64,000 nucleotides of DNA from positions 15,252,001 through 15,316,000 of the forward strand of contig OZ316891.1 in NCBI GenBank assembly GCA_973895155.1, given 5' to 3'. The translations under genes were made by a program, and so were the position numbers. The notes below the pieces were generated by a model. That model had not been told where the DNA came from. It worked only from the letters and a program-made list of their open reading frames with translations, and searched no databases. Of this stretch, positions 1-9,318 are shown piece by piece. Source of the stretch: Marsupella aquatica. Lineage: Eukaryota > Marchantiophyta. Positions within the stretch are counted from its first letter, which is position 1, and the number at the start of each line of letters is the position of its first letter.

Positions 1-699
1 TTGAATTGTGCTAAGAGTTTAATTATTTATAATAGAGAATTGTCTTCTCAATTTCCAAGGGAATTCTCAGAAGCCAAGATGAGACCCCTGAACAAGTATG
101 ACTCGTCTATTGAATACGCTGTTGGTAATTAGAAACTAAATTGCACCCAGCAAATGTGGATGGTTTCTAATGGCAAAGAGTAGGACACGTAAACCATTTC
201 AGGTATATTAGTTTCACTGGCTTTCACCCATGGCTTTACACGATAAAGCCCTCAAATAAACCTTTGTAAGATGATTATCAAACTGAGTTGTCGTGGCGTA
301 GAGCTCTTAGTCATTGATTCGAGTATTGCAAGTTCAATCCTAGAGCTATTGAAGTATGGATTGATCTTAGCCCTTGATTTGAGTACTCCTAGCTCAATCC
401 GGACCTCATTTCTTCATTAAAATTTCTTTATTGGAACACAGATAGCCGAGATAATCCTGGCCACCTGCTTCTTCTGTATTTATCTATAAATATAAATATG
501 GGGGGCATATCCCCTACTTGCTGGTTGATCCAGAGTGAGCTCGTATAGTAGGTTGATTAATGAAGGGAAGCATCATCACCAACCTTTGCATTTGCATTAG
601 TCTTGGAGGGTTTCATATTTGTTTTCTCGAAGCACTCATGAGCGTTGGAATAGCTTTGCAATAATGTCGTAGAGGTTGATTGCGAGGTTACGAAATTCT
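1..699. other. Intergenic, 3' flank of protamine-like gene
   Basis: No credible coding region is seen. Around 295-420 there are two diverged copies of a short AT-rich unit built on the words TTGATT, GAGTA and CTCAATCC. The 3' UTR of the minus-strand gene that ends at 700 should lie in the right part of this stretch, but no clear polyadenylation signal could be fixed. Confidence 0.5.
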
Positions 700-1725
700 T
701 CAGAGGTCATAATCATCGAGAGAGGCCATGAGATGAGGGCCTGGAGAGTTTCGAGCACTTGCACGAGCACTGCTTCGATGACTACGAGTGGGTGGGGTCT
801 CCCGAGGGTCAAATCCGGGACGCCCGGGGGAGTGGCTTCGAGATGGGAGTCGAGATGGCGCTCGTGATGAGATTCGAGACGCATTCCTTGATGGAATTCG
901 AGGTGACCCACCTCTCGGAACATACCCACCTCGTCCACCTCTCGATGGACCTCCTATGAGAGGGCCAGGGCTCCCTGCTCCGGAGATGGACAAGTTTGCT
1001 GCGCCTCGGAGTCGTTGTCCCTTCGCACCGATGGCGTGTCTGCGGCCTCTAGATCTCCGTCTTCTCTTTCGTCTCCTTCTATGGCGTCGTCGTCCCTTTC
1101 TGTGAGATCTCCCTCTCCCCTTCCTATGGCGTCGAGATCTTCCTCTTCGTCTTCTTCTTCTTCTCCTTCGTCTACGATGCTTCCTACCTCGCTTTCTTCC
1201 CTTACTCTTCCTTCCTCTTCTTCTCCTCCTTCTTCGCCTTCTCCCTTTTCTTCTCCCTCTCCTCCTTCTGCGGCCTTTGCGACGGTGGTGTCGCCTTCGT
1301 CGTCTTCTAGCTTCAGCGATTGGCACTAGTTTGAATCCCCTTCTGGTCTTGATGATCTTTCCTTGTTTTTGGAGCTTTTTGAGGACTGCGTTCAAACGCC
1401 TGGTGCCGGTGCTGCTTGTCAACGCGAATCCGTAACTGTCCTTAATGTCTTGCTTTATACTGTTGATTGGGCAACCTCCCTTCTTCTTCAGCTTTGCAAT
1501 GGTTGATTGCACAGCATTTGTGAGTCCTCTTGCGCTCTTTACATCAGCAGGATGCCTGGCCATTGGCCCCACGGAGCCCTCGTTGGAGGCACTGTCATCT
1601 CGACTAGGACCTCGGGACCGTGTTGAACCCATTGCAGATGATCCGTCAGATGAGTAGCCTTGAAACTCAGATTTTTCAGAATAAGCGCTTGAAATGCTAT
1701 GACTCCTCTTTGGCCGAGACTTCAT
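700..1725 (-). CDS. Protamine-like sperm linker histone H1 (paralog 1)
   Basis: This gene encodes about 341 residues in one exon. A Ser-rich N-terminus (1-60) is followed by an H15/GH1 winged-helix domain (about 64-135, with the cores STIAKLKKKGG, IKQDIKDS and LNAVLKKLQKQGK). Next come an Arg/Lys/His tract (about 139-230), a Gly/Pro linker, a run of SR repeats (about 278-300) and an acidic end, DDYDL. The ATG at 1725 is preferred over an in-frame ATG 19 codons upstream because the paralog at 19188-20207 starts with the same MKSR...RS...SISS motif. In liverworts, protamines are known to be produced by cleavage of male-germline H1 proteins of this architecture. I infer a role in sperm chromatin compaction. 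The arginine tract is low-complexity DNA and could contain small assembly errors. Confidence 0.85.
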   Translation of the reverse strand: MKSRPKRSHSISSAYSEKSEFQGYSSDGSSAMGSTRSRGPSRDDSASNEGSVGPMARHPADVKSARGLTNAVQSTIAKLKKKGGCPINSIKQDIKDSYGFALTSSTGTRRLNAVLKKLQKQGKIIKTRRGFKLVPIAEARRRRRRHHRRKGRRRRRGRRKGRRRRRRRRRGRKSKGRKRGRKHRRRRRRRRRRRGRSRRHRKGRGRSHRKGRRRHRRRRKRRRRSRGRRHAIGAKGQRLRGAANLSISGAGSPGPLIGGPSRGGRGGYVPRGGSPRIPSRNASRISSRAPSRLPSRSHSPGRPGFDPRETPPTRSHRSSARASARNSPGPHLMASLDDYDL

Positions 1726-1860
1726 GATCAACTGCACAATATCTTTACTTGCTAATACCAGACCATGACTTGTGAGATCCAATTAGAGTGATGAAGATAA
1801 TTTACAGTGACTCTGGAGTAATCTAAGACGGGAGCATAGGTCCCAAGAGACAGGACATTT

Positions 1861-1870
1861 ACTTATATGA
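1861..1870 (-). promoter_or_regulatory. Possible TATA box of protamine-like gene 1
   Basis: The minus strand reads TCATATAAGT here, about 135 bases upstream of the proposed ATG. That leaves room for a 5' UTR of roughly 100 bases. It is only a motif match in AT-rich DNA. Confidence 0.2.
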
Positions 1871-4800
1871 ACTATGGAGAAGAACATTGCAGATTGTAAA
1901 CGGCATTGTGGTCAATCTTGGATTTTGACAATCTCTTAACTTTAGACCACACAATCTGGAACAAAGAAACGGCCCCCCTCACGGAGACCAGGAGTTTCAG
2001 CAATGAGGAACTCGAAGGGGCACATATTGACCACTTTTGGCATGAATCAACGCACACGGATCACAAGGTCGAACCCCGCGACTGTTTGCATCAACCATCA
2101 TGCCTTCTCATTGTAGCAGCCATGGATCAATCTTACGACCTTTCACCGCAAACACCATCTACTGTAGTAGGTCGAAAGGGTGAGTGAGGATTTTTTGCAT
2201 TCGAGTGAATGTTATTCGAAACAACAAATGTCTTACACTTGGAACGAAAAGTTGCAAGTCATGGCAAAGGATACCATCAGGGGTACCGTTGGACTACGAA
2301 CTTGCTGAGCCTCGTAGGAATGGTTGGACGAGCCCCCGGACGAGCCGATTCGCCAACGGAAAATCCAGTTGACACAATTTGTAGAATGGTTGGACGAGCC
2401 GATTCGCAAACGGAAAATCAAGTACACAGATTTTGTAACGCAAGGGACGAGGTTTCTCACCAAAGTAAACGATAACTATTTTTGAGAAATGAAATCTGAA
2501 ACGACGTTGCACGAGTCCAAAGGCACCAGAGTAACAATGGACTTAGGTGTACACATGTGAGCTGAAAACTTTGCGTGTACTCGAAGTGGTAATCCACTGT
2601 TTAACTGCTCTATTGCAATAGTTGAAGGCACCCATTTCACTGGTAGGAAAAACCCAAATTCACTCTACAGACTATGGAATCCTGTCTGAGACAACCGACT
2701 CACCTATTCTTCCACATTTCTATCATCAGCCGTCTAACTCGGTTCAGATTAGACTTGTGGTGAACGGATTCAGCTAGCTACACTGTACCTGGTTTAAAGT
2801 GGGAGTTACTTTCTTGAGCATTCACTGGAATTGTAGACTTCTACTCCTGGGACTATGACGAATTTATTTGCGTCTTAAAAAAAAAGGCCATAATGTTGTA
2901 TAAAAACATGAACACCTGCCGTGAACCAAAACCGAGGTCATCAACAAGAGAAACACTACGACAGTCGCATATTGCATTGGAAAAATAGTCAGTCAACGAC
3001 CGTAAACCCTGCCGTAAACATGAAAACTGTGCATACACGAACACATTGCAAAGAATGAAATTTCCAATTCCACCAATCCATCAAATGAATTTTTCTCGTA
3101 AATCATGTCATACGGAGGTACCTAGCTTGTACAACGCCTACAAGCTGTTTTAATTACTTCTTGAGGCAATTCTCTTCACTAACAAGCAAATGTGTATAAT
3201 GATTCCAGAAACCTCTGTAGTGTAATAACTTGTGCGTCGAGCCATGGTGTGACTAGGTCGTTTGGTAGGTAGCGTTTGTGCTTACTAATTGAAGCAACCA
3301 AATTGTAACCTCAAGTTGGGCTTAGGTGGGTTTCCCAGTGCTTCAAAAGTAGGAAATGGCATCAGCAGTTACCCATGCCGGATGCCTATCTACTGTACGA
3401 CGTAACACAAGTCAGGAACAGATAAAAATAAGTATTCCTCATTTAGCAAGGAGATCAAGTTACCATACTGATCAGCAAATTCTATCTTCGGAAGAGAAGC
3501 CTGTAATCTTGACCAGCATCCCTCTACAGGACTTCAAAATCAAAATCTCAAAGATTAAACAATGACCCAAAAATGTGATAGAACTACGCAGAGACAGATT
3601 CAGATGCGTGCAGAGAGTTCGGAGAAATTTGTGGACTTGACATGGAATCATTTACCGCCTTTTGATATGTACTGTAGAGCACAACCAAGTTTCCCATCAG
3701 TCACTACTTGTGGAGCGGGAGATTCTATGTTATTGGCAACAAGAAATTGGAAATTGGACATTTAGAGTGTAGTAGGGTTTCTGTTGTTGGCTTCCCATGA
3801 TACGTGTCCGCACGAAACTAGTCACGTACTGGAGTCATTTCGTGTTTGTCTTCACCTCAGACAGTACCTGCGCTACTTAATAACACGTCCTGACTATTGA
3901 CATCGCTGTTCCGCATTAACTAAGACCATATGACAATGGTGGTACATCCAAGGCAACTGCTGCTCTTGCCTCCTATTCATCTTCGTTTGTTTCGATGCTG
4001 GAGCATCTCACCGGGATATTTTCAGATTGTCTGAGTTATGTGCTAGCATGTGCTAGCAGATTACTTCATATATGATTCAGTTACCTCCAATCCCGAAGGA
4101 AGCATTGCATATAGGAACATTGGAGAATGACTAGTAGAAATCACATTCACGTTTCAATTGGTTAAATGAATCGATTCAAATTATTGGCTACGTCTTTGTA
4201 TGAGATCGCCACTATTCCTCATTGAGCACAGGAGTGAGATTACCAAGTTTGGTTTCAACAGCGATCTGATTCTGTTTGCTTGGCGAGGCCAATGGTGAGC
4301 CGAAGTGGTTGCAAGATGTCTTGAATAATAGTGATCAACGTGATCTAAAGATTGAGCATCTCGTTGTCGCTAGCAGGGCTCCAATACGCGACACTCAAAC
4401 AGTGAGGGAAAATTATGATTTGGACCCAGGCCACTCTTCCCCGAACATGGCGCTGTATTTGAGTAGTGGACCAGCGTGCGCTTTATTCTAATAATGCATA
4501 CCCTGGGCGTTGTTCGACTTTGACTCTTTGTTTGGGAATGGTTTTACTTGTGTTCTGTTTGTAAATTTACATTGTGTTCTAGTATTGACATTTGAGTTCT
4601 TGCCGCCTAAATCTAAAGGAGTCTGGCTCACTATAGATAGACTCACATCAAAAGCTCTAATGAATATTTTTTAACAGCTTTTGAGGACATTGTCACTTAT
4701 TTATGTTATACAGGAAATAACAGACTGAGCTCGGGTCATAGAACTAGCGACCAGTCTCCATCCTATGGACGTAACTTAGAACCTTGATCTTTGTCCTCAT

Positions 4801-4900
4801 CAAGCCACTTTTTGCCACTTTTTGCCACTTTTTGTTGTTGTTGCCTTGAAAGAGGAAAGTAGACTCATCCAACAGAGTATCATAGATGTTCTACTTTGGA
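1871..4900. other. Intergenic, gene-free
   Basis: All frames hold only short unrelated ORFs without recognisable domains. Two local repeats occur: a tandem duplication at 2319-2438 and three copies of the decamer CCACTTTTTG at about 4805-4834. Nothing else is supported. Confidence 0.5.
2319..2438. repeat. Two-copy tandem duplication, ~55-66 bp unit
   Basis: The unit begins AATGGTTGGACGAGCC at 2319 and again at 2385, and both copies continue with GATTCGC(C/A)AACGGAAAATC. Copy 1 has an additional 12 bases, CCCGGACGAGCC, inside the unit. It has no coding signal. Confidence 0.8.
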
Positions 4901-4904
4901 GTAT

Positions 4905-5230
4905 ATCTTTGGAGTATATATGCACCAGTGTAGGGTAGCCCACAAGGGGAACTGTACCCAGGGATCCGACAGGGACGCAGACCAGGAGGGAGAGAGGGTT
5001 AACCAGGGCCCCAAAGCGGGCTACCCAGGGGCTGAGGAGAAACCAGAACTCCCATCACTGCACCCCACCCACACATACACAGTCACACATATCCTCCACA
5101 CCCCTTGCGTGTGAAGGGGCAATTGAAACTGACACATCTCGGTTCTATTCGTCCCCTGGTCAATTGACCAAAGCCAGCTGGTTCTCATCAAGCCACTTTT
5201 GATCCGCTGAGGTAAAGAGAATAACAAATG
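4905..5230. repeat. Dispersed repeat family, copy 1
   Basis: This GC-richer block contains GTGTAGGGTAGCCC, ACCAGGAGGGAGAGAGGG and GGGCCCCAAAGCGGGCTA. Diverged versions of the same words, in the same order, occur at 21364-21720. Related pieces appear near 17330-17460 and 48770-48990. It may be a SINE or an old non-coding transposon; no ends or target duplications could be fixed. Confidence 0.5.
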
Positions 5231-5421
5231 CCTGATGTGTATCCTAGATCGAGCTCCTCACTAGACGCCAACTACTCACACATTGAGCCACACTGCGTAA
5301 AATTTTGATATTCACTTTAAGCTGGCTGGGTTTAAAATTGCCAAGAGTAACTAAACCTAGTACACATTTTCTGGCAAAGGTTGTCAAGAGTTTTTTGGCA
5401 ACTCGAACACAACATCGAACT

Positions 5422-5543
5422 CAAACACAACGCCCTAGCACTGTGTTAAAGTGGCGTTGTGTTTGCAAAAAACCATATTTATTAGTGAAGAGATCACTTT
5501 TTTCCCATTTTCAAACACAACACCCGGGCGTTGGTTGTGTTTG
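5422..5543. repeat. Pair of short palindromes sharing CAAACACAAC
   Basis: A perfect 13-bp inverted repeat (CAAACACAACGCC at 5422-5434, complement at 5453-5465) is followed by a second inverted repeat with the same half-site (CAAACACAAC at 5512, complement ending at 5543). This gives four half-sites in 120 bp. It is probably part of a foldback transposon lying next to the gypsy LTR. Confidence 0.6.
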
Positions 5544-5613
5544 GGGGAAGACGGTAGGGTTGCTTGAGAAAGTATATGGTCAACTGTACTTCTGGACTTA
5601 TGCCGGGAGACAT

Positions 5614-5748
5614 TGTCGTGCGCATACATATCGCTACACAACATACATCGCTTGTCACATACATCCAAACATAGTCACACTGCCATATCACAAACACAAG
5701 AGAATGGAATACAAGTGGAACTCATGTCCACACATGTCCAAAACCCAC
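5614..5748 (-). repeat. Extra partial gypsy LTR abutting the 3' LTR
   Basis: This 135-bp piece matches the first (U3) part of the complete LTR at 6082-6216 with only about three differences. It starts TGTGGGTTTTGG on the minus strand immediately after the end of the complete 3' LTR, so two LTR copies are joined head to tail. It breaks off at 5614, exactly where the 5' LTR's homology also ends. It could be a 2-LTR junction, a tandem element remnant or an unequal-recombination product. Confidence 0.7.
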
Positions 5749-6216
5749 AATAATCTCCATACAATCGGCACAACGATCCCGATCAACAATACCCCATCGA
5801 TCCCGCACCGATCCGATCACACACGTATGTCAAGCCAACGCACCTTGCACTACTCAAGGAATCCACGTTACACAAGCGGAGCTCACAGCCACCATAGCCA
5901 CTCAAGCTCCTCTCTCTCCAAGGCTCAACATTGAAAGATGACCTTTCAATGCCTCACAAGTGAGAAGTACCCTCTCACACAAACCTGACGGAACCTTATC
6001 GGCTCCAATAGCACTCATACCAAACGTACATACTCTAATAGCACGATATACTACTACACTACTCAGAATGGTGTGACAGCTGTCGTGCGCATACATATCG
6101 CTACACAACATATATCGCTTGTCACATACATCCAAACATAGTCACACTGTCACATCACAAACACAAGAGAATGGAATACAAGTGGAACTCATGTCCACAC
6201 ATGTCCAAAACCCATA
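5749..6216 (-). repeat. Gypsy 3' LTR (~468 bp)
   Basis: On the minus strand it starts TATGGGTTTTGG just after a polypurine tract; the neighbouring copy at 5748 has the canonical TGTGGG start. It ends near GGAGATTA. Its inner part (about 5751-6078) matches 15650-15972 at roughly 98 percent. Confidence 0.75.
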
Positions 6217-6217
6217 A

Positions 6218-6229
6218 TCGCCCCCCTAG
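6218..6229 (-). promoter_or_regulatory. Polypurine tract of the gypsy element
   Basis: The minus strand reads CTAGGGGGGCGA directly before the 3' LTR start, the expected position of the plus-strand primer. Confidence 0.6.
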
Positions 6230-6391
6230 TTGGGAGTAAGGTCCCCTAACTCTAGCTAGCCATGAGTTCTACAAGGTTGATATACACCTTTTTAGGTGTG
6301 AAGATCAGGAGGCCGGGTGCAAGTAAGCCCCATCGATCACCTACCTGCAATCCATATCTGCCAAGAGAACACAAATGATAACTAGTCGGCT

Positions 6392-6536
6392 TCACCGACA
6401 CTGAGGACACAACCATGATCCACTAGGAATCACCTGCAATGGTGGTGTCAAACATGACATGTGCCATCCTCTAGAACACTTATCACAAATAGTAGAACAT
6501 AGTAGCTGCTCCTTGAGCAGATCCACACAACATACA
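6392..6536 (-). pseudogene. PHD finger at the integrase C-terminus (frameshifted)
   Basis: Downstream of the integrase the minus strand encodes a full C4HC3 zinc-finger pattern: CxxC (first Cys codon 6534-6536), 13 residues, CDKC (starting 6487), GWHMSC, then SWLCPQC and a TGA at 6392-6394. The spacing and the GWHxxCL...PPL...P.G.W.CP.C residues are typical of PHD fingers, which read histone H3 tails. The first CxxC is in the integrase frame and the rest is one base out of register, so one base was probably gained at about 6488-6510. I infer an element-encoded chromatin-targeting module, analogous in position to the chromodomain of chromoviruses. Other Cys/His zinc fingers are less likely. 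Confidence 0.8.
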
Positions 6537-8070
6537 TTTCAAGCCAGCACGAACATGTGCCAAGCTTGGATCTACTGTACCATCAATGTTGGGAAGGTGA
6601 CATGGTGCACAGTTGCGCACATGATCCTTCCAAACCATACCATCGCGTCCCTCCAACATCAGGACACCAGAAGGCAACACTTCACGCACACGTAAGATTG
6701 TCCGGCCTGCGGTCACATCAAGTGTTGTGGGTGCTGTCTGCTGCAAATAAACATAATCACCAGGATGAAATCGTCGAATGCTTGCACGGTAACCTCCTCC
6801 ACGAATAGTGGCATACCTCAAAGTATCACGATGTTGGGCAATGGCAAGGTTGTCAAAAGCCATGGGCATCACTCTCTGAAATACCCGTGCTCTCTCTGAA
6901 CACACCTTGACCCAAACATCAGGATCATCCAAGTTCACAACTGGTGCAGCATCACGACGAATAGCTGCTGGCAAATCTGGCTCTCTACCATAGAGCAAAA
7001 AATAAGGTGAGAAGGATGCAAGTGATGCTTGCCGACTGAAACGGTAGCCCATAGCTAACCAAGGTAGCTGGAGATCCCAATCTCCCAGATGACCAACCTG
7101 CAAGCCATACTTGCGCAATCCTCTCTTCACAGTTTGCACAACTCTCTCAGCTAATCCATCTGCCTTAGGATGATCACGAGAGGTAGTACGATGATCAATC
7201 AAAGCTTGTTCACACAAACTCTCAAACTCTCCACGGAACTCAGTTCCCTGATCAGTCAACACCTCAGCTGGTGCTCCAAAATGACTGAGTACACGATCCA
7301 AAAATGTAGCAGCAACCTCGAGGGGTTCACTTCCACAAATGTTGACATCATGTGCGAACAAAGTAAGGGGCATTTTATTCATTTTAGGGAAGTACTTAGA
7401 AGTAGCGAGGAAGTAAGTAAGGGGGTAACAATTCAAAAAGTGCCACTTGTCATCACATGATTCATTGCTTGCCACATGTCAATAAATGATTGATGGGTTT
7501 TTTGAGCCTCCTATTCCTTTTTGAGAGAGTGATTAAATAGGGGCGTTTGCACATGGTATACAATAATTTCATAAAGTGAACCCCCCAAGGCAGCAACTCC
7601 TCCACTGGCTTTATCTGGCAACGTCACTAGCTCAATCCACTTGGAGAAGTGCTCCACCATGACCAAAATATACCGATTATGACGTTGGGTAAGAGGTAAT
7701 GGACCAGCAAAATCCAAACTCCAACGATATCCCAAACCCATGATCGACAACGGGTGCAACTGGGGAGTGGGAGCATTAAATGATGCTCTCACTCTATCAT
7801 ATACCACACACTTAGCTATCAATTGTTGGACATGAGTGTGCATACCACGCCACCAATACTGTCTGCAGCAAGCTGTAAGTGCACTTTACACCAAAGTGAC
7901 CCAACTCCTCGTGCGCATGTCGCACCAAATGTACTCTCTGTGATGGTTTTGGGACCACCAACACTCTGTCATCATGCAGTACTGTCAAAAGATGGTTTCC
8001 CTCCCATCAAAACCTCTTGGCTCTCTGTAGAACCCTGTCACGTTCCTTGGCATCAACACTACCAACAATA
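6537..8070 (-). pseudogene. Gypsy integrase (interrupted and frameshifted)
   Basis: The zinc-binding region begins near 7930 (HEELGHFG) and continues after a frameshift near 7850 as QYWWRGMHTHV...CVVYDRVRASF; the second Cys of the usual CxxC is Tyr. The catalytic core has D1 in LDFAGPL (about 7720), D2 in LTDQGTEF and E in DGLAERVV, so the DDE triad is preserved. A 273-bp transposon with an 8-bp duplication splits the core between D1 and D2 and accounts for the frame change there. C-terminal to the core is a GDYVYLQQ stretch of the usual GPY/F-type region. The domain would insert the cDNA into the genome. This copy cannot make it intact. Confidence 0.88.
7317..7589. mobile_element. hAT-like MITE in the integrase (273 bp)
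   Basis: Imperfect terminal inverted repeats (CTCGAGGGGTTCACTT on the left; CTTGGGGGGTTCACTT as the complement of the right end; 14 of 16 match) are flanked by a perfect 8-bp duplication, GCAGCAAC, at 7309-7316 and 7590-7597. An 8-bp TSD is the hallmark of the hAT superfamily. It has no coding capacity, so it is non-autonomous. Removing the element and one TSD restores a continuous integrase core, which confirms the boundaries. Confidence 0.88.
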
Positions 8071-8680
8071 GAACCACTACGCAGATATTCCAACACTCTC
8101 ACATCATTGTGAATATCTTGCTGTCCAGTAGTTACCTCACTAACATCCACATCTGAAGACTCATCATCCACTCCATCCAATGAGGTAGAGTCCACAGATC
8201 CACTGTATGCTGACACCCAACAAAGAAAGGCAGATGCATGCCATCCTGGCACCATCTCCTTATCTGACTCATCATGCCATCTGGCTCCAGTCTCATCTTG
8301 CTGACTGGTACATGGATTGCGGCTTAATCCATCTGCATCCAAGTTCACTTTTCCAGGCCTATGCACCACCTGGAAATCATACTCCCTGTAACAACAATGT
8401 CCATCGTGCAAGCTTTCCTATAAGCTTGTAAGACTCCATTAACCACTTAAGAGGCTGATGATCAGTGATCAAGGTGAAGGGGTTACCAAACAAGTAGCAA
8501 CGAAAGTGTGCAATAGCCCACACTGCTGCCAAACACTCTCCCTCATAAGAGCTATACTTAGCCTCTGCTGAATTGTTTGATCTACTGGCATAAGCCACAA
8601 CAAACTCATTCCCCTCATCATCCTTCTGAGCCAGCACTGCTCCAAGTCCTACTCCACTCCAATCAGTGTGTAGCTGAAAT
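8007..8680 (-). pseudogene. Gypsy RNase H domain (frameshifted)
   Basis: The minus strand carries the Ty3-type RNase H: RPFQLHTDWSGVGLGAVL, then YSSYEGECLAAVWAI, then LITDHQPLKWL, and finally the tether-type EYDFQVVHRPGKVNLDADGLSR segment. D in HTD, E in YEGE and D in TDH are the expected active-site residues, with a final D in DADGLSR. A frameshift near 8390-8410 separates the main domain from the last segment. On its N-terminal side the domain is split from the RT by the 638-bp transposon at 8681-9318. Confidence 0.88.
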
Positions 8681-9318
8681 GGCCTCATTCACAATTGGGT
8701 GTACCTCGCAGGAACCACTTTTAGGACTCAAAAACATACTTTTTTAGTGAAAAATGACTTTCGTAACATGGAAAAAGGTTCATCATGATTTTATCTGAAG
8801 ACATTTAAGTCTATTTTTTTCACAATACTATTTTACATGGTGTAACCTACCTCACCATGTAGATACATCAAGTTTTCAACTATTTTAAGGGATCCTGTTA
8901 TTGATGGCCCTAAATAAGCCAAAATTACTGATTATTTTTGTCCTGTACATAAAGGTTTAGTGTGTGTCACTATTTAAGTTTTGAAATATAAGATTATGCT
9001 ATTAGTATGCATGCTTTGGTAAAATTTTATATTCTAAAATGCATTTTTTAGAGTCCTTTTGAGTCCTGAAATGATGTGACCCGTTGCGTGACAAGTCCTT
9101 TTATCAATCTTTGAAGGACATATAAGGAAAGCTTCAAAGTCTCAAATGCTAGATAGTTTAATGAATGTTACCAACCTATAGGATGTTTATTAAGTATAGT
9201 ACATCAAATTTTCTATATCATCTCATTACACCCTAAAAATGATATCCTAAAGCATAATAAACTATGGTCACTTTTGAGTGTGACGTTCCTTTTGGGTCCT
9301 CCAATTGTGAATGAGGCC
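8681..9318. mobile_element. 638-bp TIR transposon between RT and RNase H
   Basis: It has perfect 18-bp terminal inverted repeats, GGCCTCATTCACAATTGG, and a 4-bp duplication AAAT at 8677-8680 and 9319-9322. Removing it and one AAAT rejoins the host protein as GRPFQLHTD. The added 642 bp is a multiple of three, but the insert itself contains stops. It is AT-rich and has no ORF of note, so it is non-autonomous. The GGCCT start resembles PIF/Harbinger-type ends but a 4-bp TSD does not fit that family's 3-bp TWA; I leave the superfamily open. Confidence 0.88.

Noticed and set aside
524-540. CTGGTTGATCC, the start of 18S rRNA
   Set aside because: The match is only 11 bases and the following sequence does not resemble 18S rRNA.
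1015-1329. Ser/Pro-rich plus-strand frame
   Set aside because: It is the antisense of the arginine tract of the protamine-like gene.
5305-5934. 209-codon plus-strand frame
   Set aside because: It runs through the gypsy LTR and the palindromes, and has no domain.
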